Source: Chloroflexota bacterium (GTDB lineage Bacteria; Chloroflexota; Dehalococcoidia; UBA2979). From it: a stretch of 64,000 nt of DNA. A program made the position numbers and the translations under genes. Below the pieces are notes generated by a model. That model saw only the letters and a program-made list of their open reading frames with translations. It was not told the DNA's origin and ran no database searches. Shown here piece after piece: positions 8,553-16,818 of the stretch (positions are counted from its first letter, which is position 1; each line of letters starts with the position of its first letter). Location: positions 1 to 64,000 of the forward strand of contig CANJBO010000007.1 of NCBI GenBank assembly GCA_947472995.1. The letters are read 5' to 3'.

Positions 8553-9164
8553 ATGACGAAGATCGACACCCCGTCCGCCGACCTCGCGCTCCGCGAGCGC
8601 ATGGCCGCCGAGGTGCCGGCGAAGATGCTGAAGCACATCGACCGCGTGGTGAAGCTGACGGACCGCCTCGCGCGACGGCACCACCTGGACGTCGCGAAGG
8701 CACGGCTGATGGCGCAGGGCCACGACCTCGTGCGGGCCGTGGAGCCCGCGGAGCTGCTGCGCCGCGCCGAGGCGCGCGGGATGGCGATCGACCCCGTCGA
8801 TCGCGGGAGCCCGGTGGTCCTGCACGGGCCGATCGGCGCGCTCGAGCTGGCGGAGCGCTTCGACGTGACGGACGAGGACGTGCGCTTCGCGATCTGGTGG
8901 CACACGCCGGGGCACCCCGACTACACGCCGGAGGCGTGGGCGATGTTCATCGCGGACAAGGTCGACCCGCACAAGGTGAAGCGCTGGCCGGCGCTCGCCG
9001 AGGTGCGCGAGCTGGCCGACCGGTCCCTCGAAGAGGCCGCGGTGAAGTACCTCGACCTGCGGCTCCAGGAGTCGATCGAGCGCGGCACGCCCGTCCAGCC
9101 GATGGCGACGCTCACGCGCAACGCGCTCCTCCGGCGCCTCGGACGGGCCGGCGGCGAGGCGTAA
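8553..9164 (+). CDS. YqeK-like HD-domain phosphohydrolase
   Basis: 203 residues. The metal-binding HD order is present: His in KHIDRVV, HD in AQGHDLVRA, His in VLHGPIGA, His in WWHTPGH and Asp in IADKVDP. This fits the YqeK family, whose characterised members split diadenosine tetraphosphate. The usual HDIAK is HDLVR here, so the motif is slightly divergent. The ATG at 8553 was chosen; an upstream in-frame start at 8469 gives an implausible Arg-rich leader that would overlap the divergent kinase promoter. The usual nadD neighbour is absent. Confidence 0.7.
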   Translation: MTKIDTPSADLALRERMAAEVPAKMLKHIDRVVKLTDRLARRHHLDVAKARLMAQGHDLVRAVEPAELLRRAEARGMAIDPVDRGSPVVLHGPIGALELAERFDVTDEDVRFAIWWHTPGHPDYTPEAWAMFIADKVDPHKVKRWPALAEVRELADRSLEEAAVKYLDLRLQESIERGTPVQPMATLTRNALLRRLGRAGGEA

Positions 9165-9242
9165 GCCCGCCAGCTCACTCAAGCACGTTCCAAGTTTGCT
9201 CCCGTATCCGCCTGATCCTCGGTCGACTGCGCCGTTCGGCGC

Positions 9243-9272
9243 TTGGCAGGTATAGAACACACGTTCTACTCT
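9243..9272 (+). promoter_or_regulatory. promoter with LexA box for HTH/Cys-cluster gene
   Basis: TTGGCA (9243-9248), an 18-bp spacer and TACTCT (9267-9272). The spacer holds GAACACACGTTC (9255-9266), a consensus match to the Gram-positive-type LexA box. TATAGA overlapping the box is an alternative -10. Binding of LexA here would block RNA polymerase. Confidence 0.7.
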
Positions 9273-9310
9273 CGCGATCCGCTCGACACGGGCGGCGGGG
9301 GGAGGAACGC

Positions 9311-9706
9311 TTGAACACCAGCAGAAACGGGATCAGCAAGGCGCGGTCCGCCGCGATGACCGCGAGCGGCGACACCGGCCGACGCGTACGGAGCGACGCT
9401 CTGCCGGAATACCAGGAATACCGCGACGAAGGGTGCGACCTGTTCGCGTCTTGCCTCGCCTGCCCGTTGCAGCGTTGCCGCTACGACGTGCCGGGAGGTG
9501 TGCGCGCCCTACTGAACCGCGAACGGGATCACCAGATCCGCCTGGTGCGTGGCACCAGCCCGCTGTCGGTGGATGAGATCGCGGCGCGCTTCCATGTGTC
9601 ACGACGCACGGTGTTCCGCGTGCTCCAGCGGCGCGGAGCCTGCGGCGCGTCCGGTATCCCACACGAGGCGACCGAAGCCATCAAAGACGAAGGGTTCGTT
9701 CGATGA
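9311..9706 (+). CDS. SOS-controlled HTH protein with four-Cys cluster
   Basis: 131 residues. A Cys cluster C-x5-C-x2-C-x4-C (CDLFASCLACPLQRCRYD, about residues 40-57) precedes a helix-turn-helix (SVDEIAARFHVSRRTVFRVLQRR). The cluster could bind zinc or Fe-S. The start is TTG at 9311 with GGAGG 8 nt upstream; no ATG fits better. A LexA box lies in the promoter. The stop overlaps a following ATG (9703). This looks like a small mobile-element or phage-type regulator, but the family is unnamed to me. Confidence 0.7.
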   Translation: MNTSRNGISKARSAAMTASGDTGRRVRSDALPEYQEYRDEGCDLFASCLACPLQRCRYDVPGGVRALLNRERDHQIRLVRGTSPLSVDEIAARFHVSRRTVFRVLQRRGACGASGIPHEATEAIKDEGFVR

Positions 9707-9960
9707 AGACTTCTATTACCATTCCCGATCCTACGAGCTGCTCCGACCGGACACGGTGCGCACCGCTTCGACATCCGCATCGAGATCGAGCAGAGACCGA
9801 TCTTCCCCGCGCGACCTATGCGCTGCTGCCGACCTCGACGGTGCGATCGTGGCCGCAGCAGCACCAGGGCGCGCTTGTTAGCGACTGCCGGTTCGTGATC
9901 GTTGTGATGGAAGTCGATCGCGCACAGGCCTTCGATGCCCGCCGTCTGGCGGTACCATGA
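9703..9960 (+). CDS. possible small ORF, probably degenerate
   Basis: 85-codon frame whose ATG overlaps the stop of the HTH gene (ATGA). It is not recognised and its composition is poor. The other two frames over 9709-9830 contain protein-like stretches (EDFYYHSRSYELLRPDT, then HRFDIRIEIEQRPIF), which suggests a decayed gene with frameshifts rather than an intact one. Confidence 0.25.
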   Translation: MKTSITIPDPTSCSDRTRCAPLRHPHRDRAETDLPRATYALLPTSTVRSWPQQHQGALVSDCRFVIVVMEVDRAQAFDARRLAVP

Positions 9961-9985
9961 GATCACACCACCGAAAGGGACTCCT

Positions 9986-10651
9986 GTGGCCAGACAACGC
10001 CTGACTCGCGACCTCGACCACTCGATGCTGGGCGGCGTGTGCGCCGGCATCGCCGCGACGTACGACTTCGACGTCACGCTGGTGCGCGTGGTAACCGTCC
10101 TCCTCGGCTTCGCGACCGGCGGCTTCGCGCTGCCGGTCTACCTCGTCGCCTGGCTGACCATGCCGCGCGCCGAGGAAGCCGACCGCACCGCCTACGGCAA
10201 CTCGGAGCGCGTGAACCTGGAGATGCGCGAAGTCAGCGAGCGGCTCGTCGAGGCCGGACGTGTCCTCGCCGACAAGACCCGCGAGGCCGCCGAGGAGATC
10301 GCCGCGATCGCGCGCCGCGAGCGCACCGGCGGCGCGAGCAGCGACCGCGCCACCACCGAGACGCCCCCGGCCACCGGCCCGATGACCGACACCTCGTTCG
10401 CGACGGACGACATGCCGGAGGGCAAGTCCGAGCCGGAGAGCCCGTCCAACCCGCCGACTCCGCCCACCTCCGCGTGGCAGGCGCCCTCAACCCCCCCGGC
10501 GCCGCCGAGCACGCTGCCGCCCGCGATGAGCGAGCAGACGACGAACCCCTCGCTGAACCCGCACGTGAACCCGCCGCCCGCGGGGCCGGCCGGCACGCCG
10601 CCTCCCCTGCCACCCACACCGCCCGTCCCGCCCTCTTCGCCCGCACCGTGA
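9986..10651 (+). CDS. PspC-domain membrane protein
   Basis: 221 residues. The N-terminal 60 residues are a PspC domain: RDLDHSMLGGVCAGIA-x-TYDFDVTLVRV, then a hydrophobic VTVLLGFATGGFALPVYLVAWLTMP segment. A helical stretch (60-110) and a long Pro/Thr/Ser-rich tail follow. PspC proteins respond to envelope stress in the phage-shock response; the other psp genes are not here. The start is GTG at 9986 after AAAGGGA. The stop overlaps the thioesterase start (GTGA), so the two are probably translated together. Confidence 0.85.
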   Translation: MARQRLTRDLDHSMLGGVCAGIAATYDFDVTLVRVVTVLLGFATGGFALPVYLVAWLTMPRAEEADRTAYGNSERVNLEMREVSERLVEAGRVLADKTREAAEEIAAIARRERTGGASSDRATTETPPATGPMTDTSFATDDMPEGKSEPESPSNPPTPPTSAWQAPSTPPAPPSTLPPAMSEQTTNPSLNPHVNPPPAGPAGTPPPLPPTPPVPPSSPAP

Positions 10652-11079
10652 CGACCGACCTCGAGGCCGTGCTGACACGCGTTCGGACGGGCATGCCCCC
10701 GTACTGGTCGAAGATCGGCATGGTGCCTGAACGCGTCAACCGCGTCGGCCACCTCGTCATGTCGCTCGCGATGCGCGAGGACCTTGGTACCCGACGCCAC
10801 GAGGTGATGCACGGCGGCGCGCTCGCGTCGCTCATCGACGCGACGGCCGGGGGCGCCGTCACCTCGCTGCAGGAGGACGGCGACGAGAGCTGGGGCGGGC
10901 AGGCGACGCTGGACCTGAACGTCACCTACCTCAACGCCGCCACTACGGACGTCACCGCCGAGGCGACCGTCCTGCGCCACAGCCGCACCCTCGCCTTCGT
11001 CTCCGTCGAGGTGCGCGACACCGCCGGTGAGCTGGTCGCGGTGGGTCGCGCGACGTACGCGATCATCCGCAAGCGGTAG
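10648..11079 (+). CDS. PaaI-family hotdog thioesterase
   Basis: 143 residues with a hotdog fold. VMHGGALASLIDATAGGAV carries the HGG loop typical of PaaI/YigI acyl-CoA thioesterases, followed by DLNVTYLNAA and the conserved C-terminal strand LVAVGRATYAI. It probably hydrolyses aryl- or medium-chain acyl-CoA thioesters in the cytoplasm; the substrate cannot be read from sequence. The GTG start at 10648 overlaps the pspC stop. Confidence 0.85.
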   Translation: MTTDLEAVLTRVRTGMPPYWSKIGMVPERVNRVGHLVMSLAMREDLGTRRHEVMHGGALASLIDATAGGAVTSLQEDGDESWGGQATLDLNVTYLNAATTDVTAEATVLRHSRTLAFVSVEVRDTAGELVAVGRATYAIIRKR

Positions 11080-11231
11080 CCGCGCGCGCCTCGAAGGGCA
11101 CTGCGACGCATGGCCGAGAGCGTGACGGATGGTAGGATCGACACGATCCATTCCACCTCGACGAGACCACCGGGTGCCCATGGACACAGCCGCCACGCCG
11201 ACGCCCTGTAGCCGCCCGTGAGCCGGTCCTC

Positions 11232-13466
11232 GTGAGCCTGAACCCCGTCCCCGCCCCTCAGCGACGCTGGTTCCGACTGCCGTACGCCGCGCGCGTCGGC
11301 AGCGCGTGGGCGCGTCTCACCGCCGTCGAGCTGCCGCGCGACCGCTGGCGCACCGCGATCCTCGTCGCGATCGTTGCCATCCCCATCGCGTTCAACGCGG
11401 TCTCGTTGTGGACCGAGGTGACGCTCGCGATCCCGAACGTGAACGACGACGCGTTCCACCACCTGATGGTCCGTTCCGCCAGCGAGGCGATCGCACGCGG
11501 CGAGAACCCGCTCGACTCGTGGGGGCCGGAGATGGACCTCGGCGCGCCGAGGTTCCTCTTCTACCAGAACCTCCCCGCGCTGTTCGTGATCGCGCTCGAC
11601 CGGCTGACGTTCGGCCTCGTCGGGCTGATGAACCTGCTCAACATCACGCGCTACGTGCTGATGCTCGCGCTGCCGCTCACGGTCTACTGGAGCATGCGCC
11701 GCCTCGAGTTCACCGCGATCGCCGCGGCGGGCGCCGCGGCGGCCTCCTCGCTCCTGTCGACCGAGGGCCTGTACGGCATCGAGTACGACTCGTTCGTCTG
11801 GCGCGGCTGGGGGATGTTCACGCAGCTCGTCGCGATCCACCTGTCGTTCATCACGATCGCCTGCCTGTGGCACCTCGCGCGCACCGGGCGCGGCCTCGTG
11901 CGGGCGGTGGTCGCGGCCTCGGCGCTGGTGGTCTCGCACCTGCTGTACGCGGAGATGATGGTGATCACCGGCACGGTGGTCTTCCTGGTCGGCGTGCAGC
12001 CTCGCGATCTACCGCGACGCGTGTGGCAGTTCGCGCTCGCCGGTCTGCTGATCGGCGTCGTGACGTCGTACCTGTGGCTGACGTTCCTCCTGAACCGCCC
12101 GTACATCGGCGAGAGCCCGTACGACGCCAGCTTCAAGCTGGACGCGTTCGGCGTGCGGACGACCCTCGGCTGGCTCGTCCGCGGCCAGCTGTTCGACAAC
12201 AACCGGCTCCCGGTCTTCACGGCCGCGATCGCGCTCGGGATCGCCAGCCTGCTGCTCGTGCGACAGCGACAGCGGTTCCTTGCGCTCGCGCTGTTCCTCG
12301 TGTGGCTCGCGCTCTACTGCGGGCGCAGCATCTGGGGACCGGTGGCGGACCACGTGCCGTCGGGCAGCATGCTGCTCTTCCATCGTTTCATCGGCTCGTT
12401 CCAGATCGGCGGCATCCTGCTGCTCGGGATGGGGTTCGAGGCGATCTGGCGCGTCGTCTCGCTGCTGCCTCGGCGCGCCGCGCTGCTCGGCGGGCTGGCG
12501 GCATGCGCGCTGCTACTCGCCCCCGCGATCATCGAGCGCCACGGCTACTACGAGCCGAACGCGCGCTGGATGCGCGAGACGGCCGCGGCCTACGAGAGCG
12601 ACGTCGAGGCGCGCGCGATCATCGATACGCTGCGGTCACTGCCCCCGGGCCGCGTGTACGCGGGTCTGCGCTCCAACTGGGGCGAGTCGATGCGCATCGA
12701 CCAGGTGCCGATGTACCGCGTGCTGGTGCAGGAGGGCCTCGAGATCGTGTCCGTCCCGCTGCCGAGCATCAACCTGAACTCCGACCTCCAGTTCCATTTC
12801 AACGACCGAGACCCCGTCTACTACGAGCTCTTCGATGTGCGATACGTGTTCGCCCCGAGGGGCCTCGTTCTGCCGGACTTTCTGACGCCGCTCGCCACCA
12901 CGCCGCGCTACGCGCTCTACCGCGCACCGAGCAGCGGTGCCGCGATGTTCGCGAGCAGCACCGTGCGTCGGAGCATGCCCGACAAGTTCGCGCTGTTCTA
13001 TGCGAACCGCGAATGGCTGCTGGGCGCCTCGATGCCCGCACGCGCATTCATCCGGTGGGACTACCCGTCGCTCGATCAGCTGGTGCCCGGCGCCGCGGTG
13101 CCTCGCTGCACGAACGGCACGATCGCGAACGAGCAGCGCGAGCCGGCGCGCGTGGCGTTCGACACCTCGTGCCCCACGGGCTCGACCGTCGTCATCAAGA
13201 CGACGTATCACCCCAACTGGCGCGTGACCGTCGACGGCGTGGAGCGCACGACGTTCATGGCGTCGCCGAGCTTCATCGGCGTGGACGTCCCCGCCGGCGA
13301 CCACCGCGTGATCGCCGAATACCACTCATCGTCGCTGCGCACCGTGCTCATCGCGATCGGCATCGCGTCGCTCGTCGTCTTCGTCGTCGTTCGCCGCTAC
13401 GCGCCTCGCGTGTGGCGACGCCGCGCGGCGGCCCGCACCGACGCTCCCCCCGCACCCGTCGAGTAG
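11232..13466 (+). CDS. polytopic membrane protein, GT-C/YfhO-like
   Basis: 744 residues. About ten to twelve membrane helices span residues 40-430. A soluble domain follows with YHPNWRVTVDG and PAGDHRVIAEY strands, then a last membrane helix near residue 705. This layout resembles YfhO and related GT-C-type glycosyltransferase-like proteins of the cell envelope. An early acidic pair (NVNDDAFHH) after the first helix could be the catalytic Asp site seen in GT-C enzymes (inference). The start is GTG at 11232 without a clear ribosome binding site. A strong terminator follows the stop. Nearby secreted proteases and a family 2 glycosyltransferase suggest an envelope gene neighbourhood. Confidence 0.75.
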   Translation: MSLNPVPAPQRRWFRLPYAARVGSAWARLTAVELPRDRWRTAILVAIVAIPIAFNAVSLWTEVTLAIPNVNDDAFHHLMVRSASEAIARGENPLDSWGPEMDLGAPRFLFYQNLPALFVIALDRLTFGLVGLMNLLNITRYVLMLALPLTVYWSMRRLEFTAIAAAGAAAASSLLSTEGLYGIEYDSFVWRGWGMFTQLVAIHLSFITIACLWHLARTGRGLVRAVVAASALVVSHLLYAEMMVITGTVVFLVGVQPRDLPRRVWQFALAGLLIGVVTSYLWLTFLLNRPYIGESPYDASFKLDAFGVRTTLGWLVRGQLFDNNRLPVFTAAIALGIASLLLVRQRQRFLALALFLVWLALYCGRSIWGPVADHVPSGSMLLFHRFIGSFQIGGILLLGMGFEAIWRVVSLLPRRAALLGGLAACALLLAPAIIERHGYYEPNARWMRETAAAYESDVEARAIIDTLRSLPPGRVYAGLRSNWGESMRIDQVPMYRVLVQEGLEIVSVPLPSINLNSDLQFHFNDRDPVYYELFDVRYVFAPRGLVLPDFLTPLATTPRYALYRAPSSGAAMFASSTVRRSMPDKFALFYANREWLLGASMPARAFIRWDYPSLDQLVPGAAVPRCTNGTIANEQREPARVAFDTSCPTGSTVVIKTTYHPNWRVTVDGVERTTFMASPSFIGVDVPAGDHRVIAEYHSSSLRTVLIAIGIASLVVFVVVRRYAPRVWRRRAAARTDAPPAPVE

Positions 13467-13773
13467 CCTCGAACCGCCCGAGACGCAGCAGACCCCGGCC
13501 GCATGGCCGGGGTCTGCTGGTGCTCGCCGTGGGCGCGGGAGTCGACGTCGGGGTCGAGGGGGCGGGGGTGGACGGAGCCGGGGCGACCGGGGCAGCCGGA
13601 GCCGGCGCCGAGGGCGGCGCGACCGGACCAACGGGCCCCACCGGGCCGATGGGGGTCAGTGTCGGGGAGAACGTTTGCGCGCTCGCCGTCGAGACGATGA
13701 GCAGAGTGCCCAGGATCGCTGCGGCCGTGATCGGCAGCAGGCGGAATGTCCAGCGGAATGATGCTCGGTCCAT
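13348..13773 (-). CDS. secreted Pro-rich protein, 3' end overlaps opposite gene
   Basis: 141 residues. A signal peptide (about residues 1-32, ending STASAQ) is followed by a Pro/Ala/Thr/Ser low-complexity region with a collagen-like GPVGPVGPV stretch. GAGG before the ATG at 13773 supports the start. After about residue 85 the frame crosses the terminator hairpin at 13487-13518 and then runs 119 bp into the gene on the other strand, giving an Arg-rich tail. The true 3' end may have been lost. The function is unknown. Confidence 0.5.
   Translation of the reverse strand: MDRASFRWTFRLLPITAAAILGTLLIVSTASAQTFSPTLTPIGPVGPVGPVAPPSAPAPAAPVAPAPSTPAPSTPTSTPAPTASTSRPRPCGRGLLRLGRFEATRRVRGERRCGPPRGVATREARSGERRRRRRATRCRSR
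13487..13518. terminator. perfect 14-bp stem terminator
   Basis: AGCAGACCCCGGCC, GCAT loop, then the exact complement. It lies 20 bp after the stop of the membrane protein gene. There is no clear T-run, so termination strength is uncertain. Confidence 0.6.
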
Positions 13774-14066
13774 GGATCCTCGGCTCTACTCTGCGGCCAC
13801 GCGCCCACGCGACACGCAAAGCCCCACCGGCCGCAAGGCAGGCAGGGCTATCTCTGAAAGCGAATATAGATGGCTGGCTCGCTCCGGCGAGAGGAGCGGC
13901 ACGGACGGACGGTAAAAAGTCGGTATAGAACAGCAACGAAGAGTCCTGGAGGGCGTTCGTTGCATTCCATACGTATTCCATCGCATAACCGTGGCAGTCT
14001 GATCCCTCGGATCGACCGGATCCGGGAGCGGCGTCGAGGGTGCGAGGACGGGAACAAACCCGGCGC
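13774..14066. other. gene-free region between two minus-strand secreted-protein genes
   Basis: About 290 bp. It holds the leader of the Pro-rich protein gene, a GC-rich stem-forming stretch at 13806-13860 and an AT-richer patch (13855-13990) likely to contain its promoter. A small hairpin CCGGC-N8-GCCGG at 14060-14077 overlaps the stop of the protease gene upstream and is followed by a short T-rich run on the minus strand. Confidence 0.35.
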
Positions 14067-15188
14067 TCACGAGCCGGCTTTCCGCTCGTCGTCCGGGCCA
14101 TCCGGGTCGACGACGCCCTGCGAGACGGCGCCCGGGCCCACGCCCAGGGCGACCATCCGGTAGTAGAGGGTCTCGGTCGGCGCGATGGTGAACGCGCTCA
14201 CGCCGGCGCTGTCCGTGGTGCTGCTGGCGATCGTCTGCCAGCGCACGCGGTCGGGGGAGCACTGGAGGACGATCGGCACGGCCGCCGCCATCGGGGTCGA
14301 GGTCACCGTCACGGAGCGGCCGCGGCGCGCGATGAACGCGGTGCGCGCCGGCGCGTCCGAGGCGGCCGTGGCGGGCCGCGCGACCGCCGCGCGGTAGAAC
14401 TCCAGCATCCCGGGGTCCGCGCGCAGGCCCATCTCGACGGCGTGCCCGGCGACCTCCACGCTGCCGGTGACCATGCCCAGGGCGCGGAACGTGCCAGCAT
14501 TCCCGCCCGGCTCGAAGATCGGAGCGCCGCTCATGCCGGGGGTAGTGCCCCAAGCGTAGGTCAGCACGGTGCGGTCGAAGCCGTCGAGCGCGCGTCGCGG
14601 CATGCGCCACTGCGTGCCCCACGTCGCGCCGGAGGCGTAGCCCGCTGTCTCGAACTCGCCGTCGCGGAGCTGGGCGTCCGATCCCGTGGCGACCTCGAAG
14701 TGGCCGGTGGCGATCCCCAGCAGGTCCGAGGCGAGCGTGATCGCGCCGTAGTCCAGCGAGGGATCGCCGGTGCGCACGTAGCCGGGCGCGACGTCGAAGA
14801 CGGTGGCGGTCTGGCGCCCGAACGGCGCGTCGATGCCGTTGACGCCGGGGATCACGCCGACGGCGACCGCCCAGCCCCCGGCATCGCGGTTGTAGAGGCA
14901 GTGGCCCGCGGTCGCGACGGTGTGCGCGCCGACGAGGAACCCGGTGCACGTGCCACGCGAGGTGGGGAAGCGCACGTCCAGCAGGACGATGGTGCGGTAC
15001 GGCGTGACGGCAGGCTCCGCCGCGCGGGCGAACCGTGGCGTGCCCGCGACGGCCAGTAACACGAGCGCGATGACGAGCACTGCGGCGACGCGGGCGAGCC
15101 TCACGCCCCGTGGCGACATGACGAGAGCCGCTGCCGGTCGAACACGGTCACGCATGGTGCTCGGCGACTCCTTCGCGGCGCGCATCAT
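14067..15188 (-). CDS. secreted trypsin-like serine protease (S1B/V8-like)
   Basis: 373 residues. A signal peptide or membrane segment lies at about 30-56 (AAVLVIALVLLAVAG ... ARA). The catalytic triad is visible: His in VATAGHCLY, Asp in DPSLDYGAI, Ser in TPGMSGAPIF. A two-Cys pair surrounds the His loop (TCTGF, GHCLY). Residues after about 280 form a small beta domain (FIARRGRSVTVTSTP ... TLYYRMVAL). It is probably exported and degrades extracellular protein. The first ATG at 15188 has AAAAGG close by; an ATG at 15119 would give a tidier signal peptide. It is divergent from the glycosyltransferase gene. Confidence 0.85.
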   Translation of the reverse strand: MMRAAKESPSTMRDRVRPAAALVMSPRGVRLARVAAVLVIALVLLAVAGTPRFARAAEPAVTPYRTIVLLDVRFPTSRGTCTGFLVGAHTVATAGHCLYNRDAGGWAVAVGVIPGVNGIDAPFGRQTATVFDVAPGYVRTGDPSLDYGAITLASDLLGIATGHFEVATGSDAQLRDGEFETAGYASGATWGTQWRMPRRALDGFDRTVLTYAWGTTPGMSGAPIFEPGGNAGTFRALGMVTGSVEVAGHAVEMGLRADPGMLEFYRAAVARPATAASDAPARTAFIARRGRSVTVTSTPMAAAVPIVLQCSPDRVRWQTIASSTTDSAGVSAFTIAPTETLYYRMVALGVGPGAVSQGVVDPDGPDDERKAGS

Positions 15189-15334
15189 TCGACCTTTTCT
15201 CGGTTCAGGTCCGTCCGCGGATCATCGGCAGTATGGGGGTTCTCCCCAGTGGAGTGGGCGGCTGAGCGGGCCGGCATGCTGTGCTAGCATCGGCGGATGC
15301 ACGGCCCCAGCACGCACCTCGGAGTCGCGGGACG

Positions 15335-16447
15335 ATGACGTCTCAGCCCGACCGCCGACCGCCCGCGATCGCGCCACCCGTGATCGCCGTGGTGATCCCC
15401 TCCTACCGCGTCAAAGCGCACATCCTTTCCGTGATCGCCGGCATCGGCGACGAGTGCGCCCTCATCTACATCGTCGACGACCGCTGCCCGGAGGGGTCCG
15501 GCCAGCACGTGCTGGACCGCTGCACCGACCCGCGCGTGCGTGTGCTGTTCCACGAGGTGAACCAGGGCGTCGGCGGCTCGGTGCTGAGCGGCTACCGACA
15601 GGCCGTGGCGGACGGCGCGACGGTGATCGTGAAGATCGATGGCGACGGCCAGATGGATCCCTCGTGGATCCCGGCGCTCGTCACGGAGATCAACAGCGAC
15701 GAGGCGGACTACGCGAAGGGCGACCGCTTCTACGACCGCGAGTCGATCGCCGGGATGCCGCGCATGCGCGTCTTCGGCAATGCGTCGCTGTCGTTCCTCA
15801 CGAAGATCTCCAGCGGCTACTGGGACATCGTCGATCCGACCAACGGGTTCACGGCGATCAACGCCGCCGTCGCCTCCGCGCTGCCCGCGGCGAAGATCAG
15901 CAAGCGCTACTTCTTCGAGTCCGACATGCTGTTCCGACTGGGCTGCATGCGCGCGCGCGTCGTCGACATCCCGATGCCCTCGATCTACGGCGACGAGGTG
16001 AGCGGGCTCTCGATCCGGAAGGTCGTCGGGGAATTCGCCCGCAAGCACCTGGTCAACACGATCAAGCGCGTGCTCTACACGTACTTCGTGCGCTCGTTCT
16101 CGATCGCGTCGATCGAGCTCGTCGTCGGGCTGTTGATGTTCCTGTTCGGCGTGACGTTCGGCGCCGTGACGTGGTTCACCAACTCGATGCAGGGGCAGGA
16201 GACGCTCAGCGGCACCGTGATGGTCGCGGCGCTGCCGGCGATCCTCGGTTTCCAGCTGCTGCTGGCCTTCGTCTCCGCCGATATCGCGAGCGTGCCGACG
16301 CGCGCGATCGGCCGGCGGCTCAGCCTGATCCGCCCGCGCGCCACCAGCGCATCGACGGCGCTCCCCGGCGTCGCGCGCGTCGTCGCCATCGGCGGCGCGT
16401 CGTCGTCCGAGCCCGCCCGCGTCACCGCTGGCGGCGAGGTCGCGTAG
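15335..16447 (+). CDS. family 2 glycosyltransferase with C-terminal membrane helices
   Basis: 370 residues. The GT-A fold begins at IAVVIPSYRVKAHI. The sugar-nucleotide site has YIVDDRCPEGSG, and the metal site has KIDGDGQMDP (DxD-like). Two C-terminal membrane helices (about 265-330) place it at the cytoplasmic face, as in polyisoprenyl-phosphate glycosyltransferases of the DPM1/GtrB type. It probably moves a sugar onto a lipid carrier for envelope glycans (inference). The ATG at 15335 was chosen over 15281 because GGAG precedes it and the extra residues are not conserved-looking. A hairpin terminator lies about 50 bp downstream. Confidence 0.88.
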   Translation: MTSQPDRRPPAIAPPVIAVVIPSYRVKAHILSVIAGIGDECALIYIVDDRCPEGSGQHVLDRCTDPRVRVLFHEVNQGVGGSVLSGYRQAVADGATVIVKIDGDGQMDPSWIPALVTEINSDEADYAKGDRFYDRESIAGMPRMRVFGNASLSFLTKISSGYWDIVDPTNGFTAINAAVASALPAAKISKRYFFESDMLFRLGCMRARVVDIPMPSIYGDEVSGLSIRKVVGEFARKHLVNTIKRVLYTYFVRSFSIASIELVVGLLMFLFGVTFGAVTWFTNSMQGQETLSGTVMVAALPAILGFQLLLAFVSADIASVPTRAIGRRLSLIRPRATSASTALPGVARVVAIGGASSSEPARVTAGGEVA

Positions 16448-16498
16448 CCCTCAGCACGACGCCCGCGCCGCCCTCGACACACACCCGCTGACACAACG

Positions 16499-16524
16499 AC
16501 GCCGCGCCATTGCTGGCGCGGCGT
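16499..16524. terminator. hairpin terminator between convergent genes
   Basis: ACGCCGCGCCA, TTGC loop, TGGCGCGGCGT: an 11-bp perfect stem. It lies between the glycosyltransferase stop and the stop of the TPR fragment on the other strand, so it may serve both. Confidence 0.6.
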
Positions 16525-16549
16525 GCGTGTCGAGGCTCGCTCGAGAGGA

Positions 16550-16818
16550 CTAGCGGACGGGCGTCGCCGTCGCGCCGGTAGCGCCGGTGGCGGCCGAGGC
16601 ACCGCTCGCGCCGGAAGCGCCGCTGGCACCCGAGGCGCCGCTGGCGCCGGACGCGCCGCTGGCACCCGTGGGCAGCGGCGGCACACGGCCGGCGAGCGTC
16701 GGGTCGAGCGAGACCGCCTGGCGGATCTCCGACTCGCCGGCCTGCACCGCGCCGGTGGCGCGCAGCAGGATGCCGAGGTTCAGGTGCGCCGACGCGTTGT
16801 TCGGCTCCACCGAGATCA
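16550..16818 (-). pseudogene. 3' fragment of a TPR-repeat protein gene
   Basis: The minus strand ends with about 85 sensible codons. ISVEPNN-x-AHLNLGILL, then GESEIRQAVSLDP, is one full tetratricopeptide repeat with the end of the one before it. A Gly-Ala-Ser repeat tail and the stop at 16550 follow. Upstream (above about 16820) the same frame becomes a meaningless Gly-Val repeat, because it is the antisense of the Pro-Thr repeat of the protease gene. The 5' part of this gene is therefore missing, cut at the junction with the protease gene. A rearrangement and an assembly join at a low-complexity repeat are equally possible. Confidence 0.65.

Noticed and set aside
13806-13860. Possible cyclic-di-GMP-I (GEMM) riboswitch on the plus strand, from ACGCAAAGCC and GGCAGGCAGGGCTATC
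   Set aside because: The 5' half of the aptamer with its GAAA tetraloop is missing and no plus-strand gene follows.
16587-16818. N-terminal extension of the giant protease (repeated Ala-Pro-Leu units)
   Set aside because: It is the antisense of the Gly-Ala-Ser tail and TPR repeat of the minus-strand fragment, so it is not a real N-terminus.
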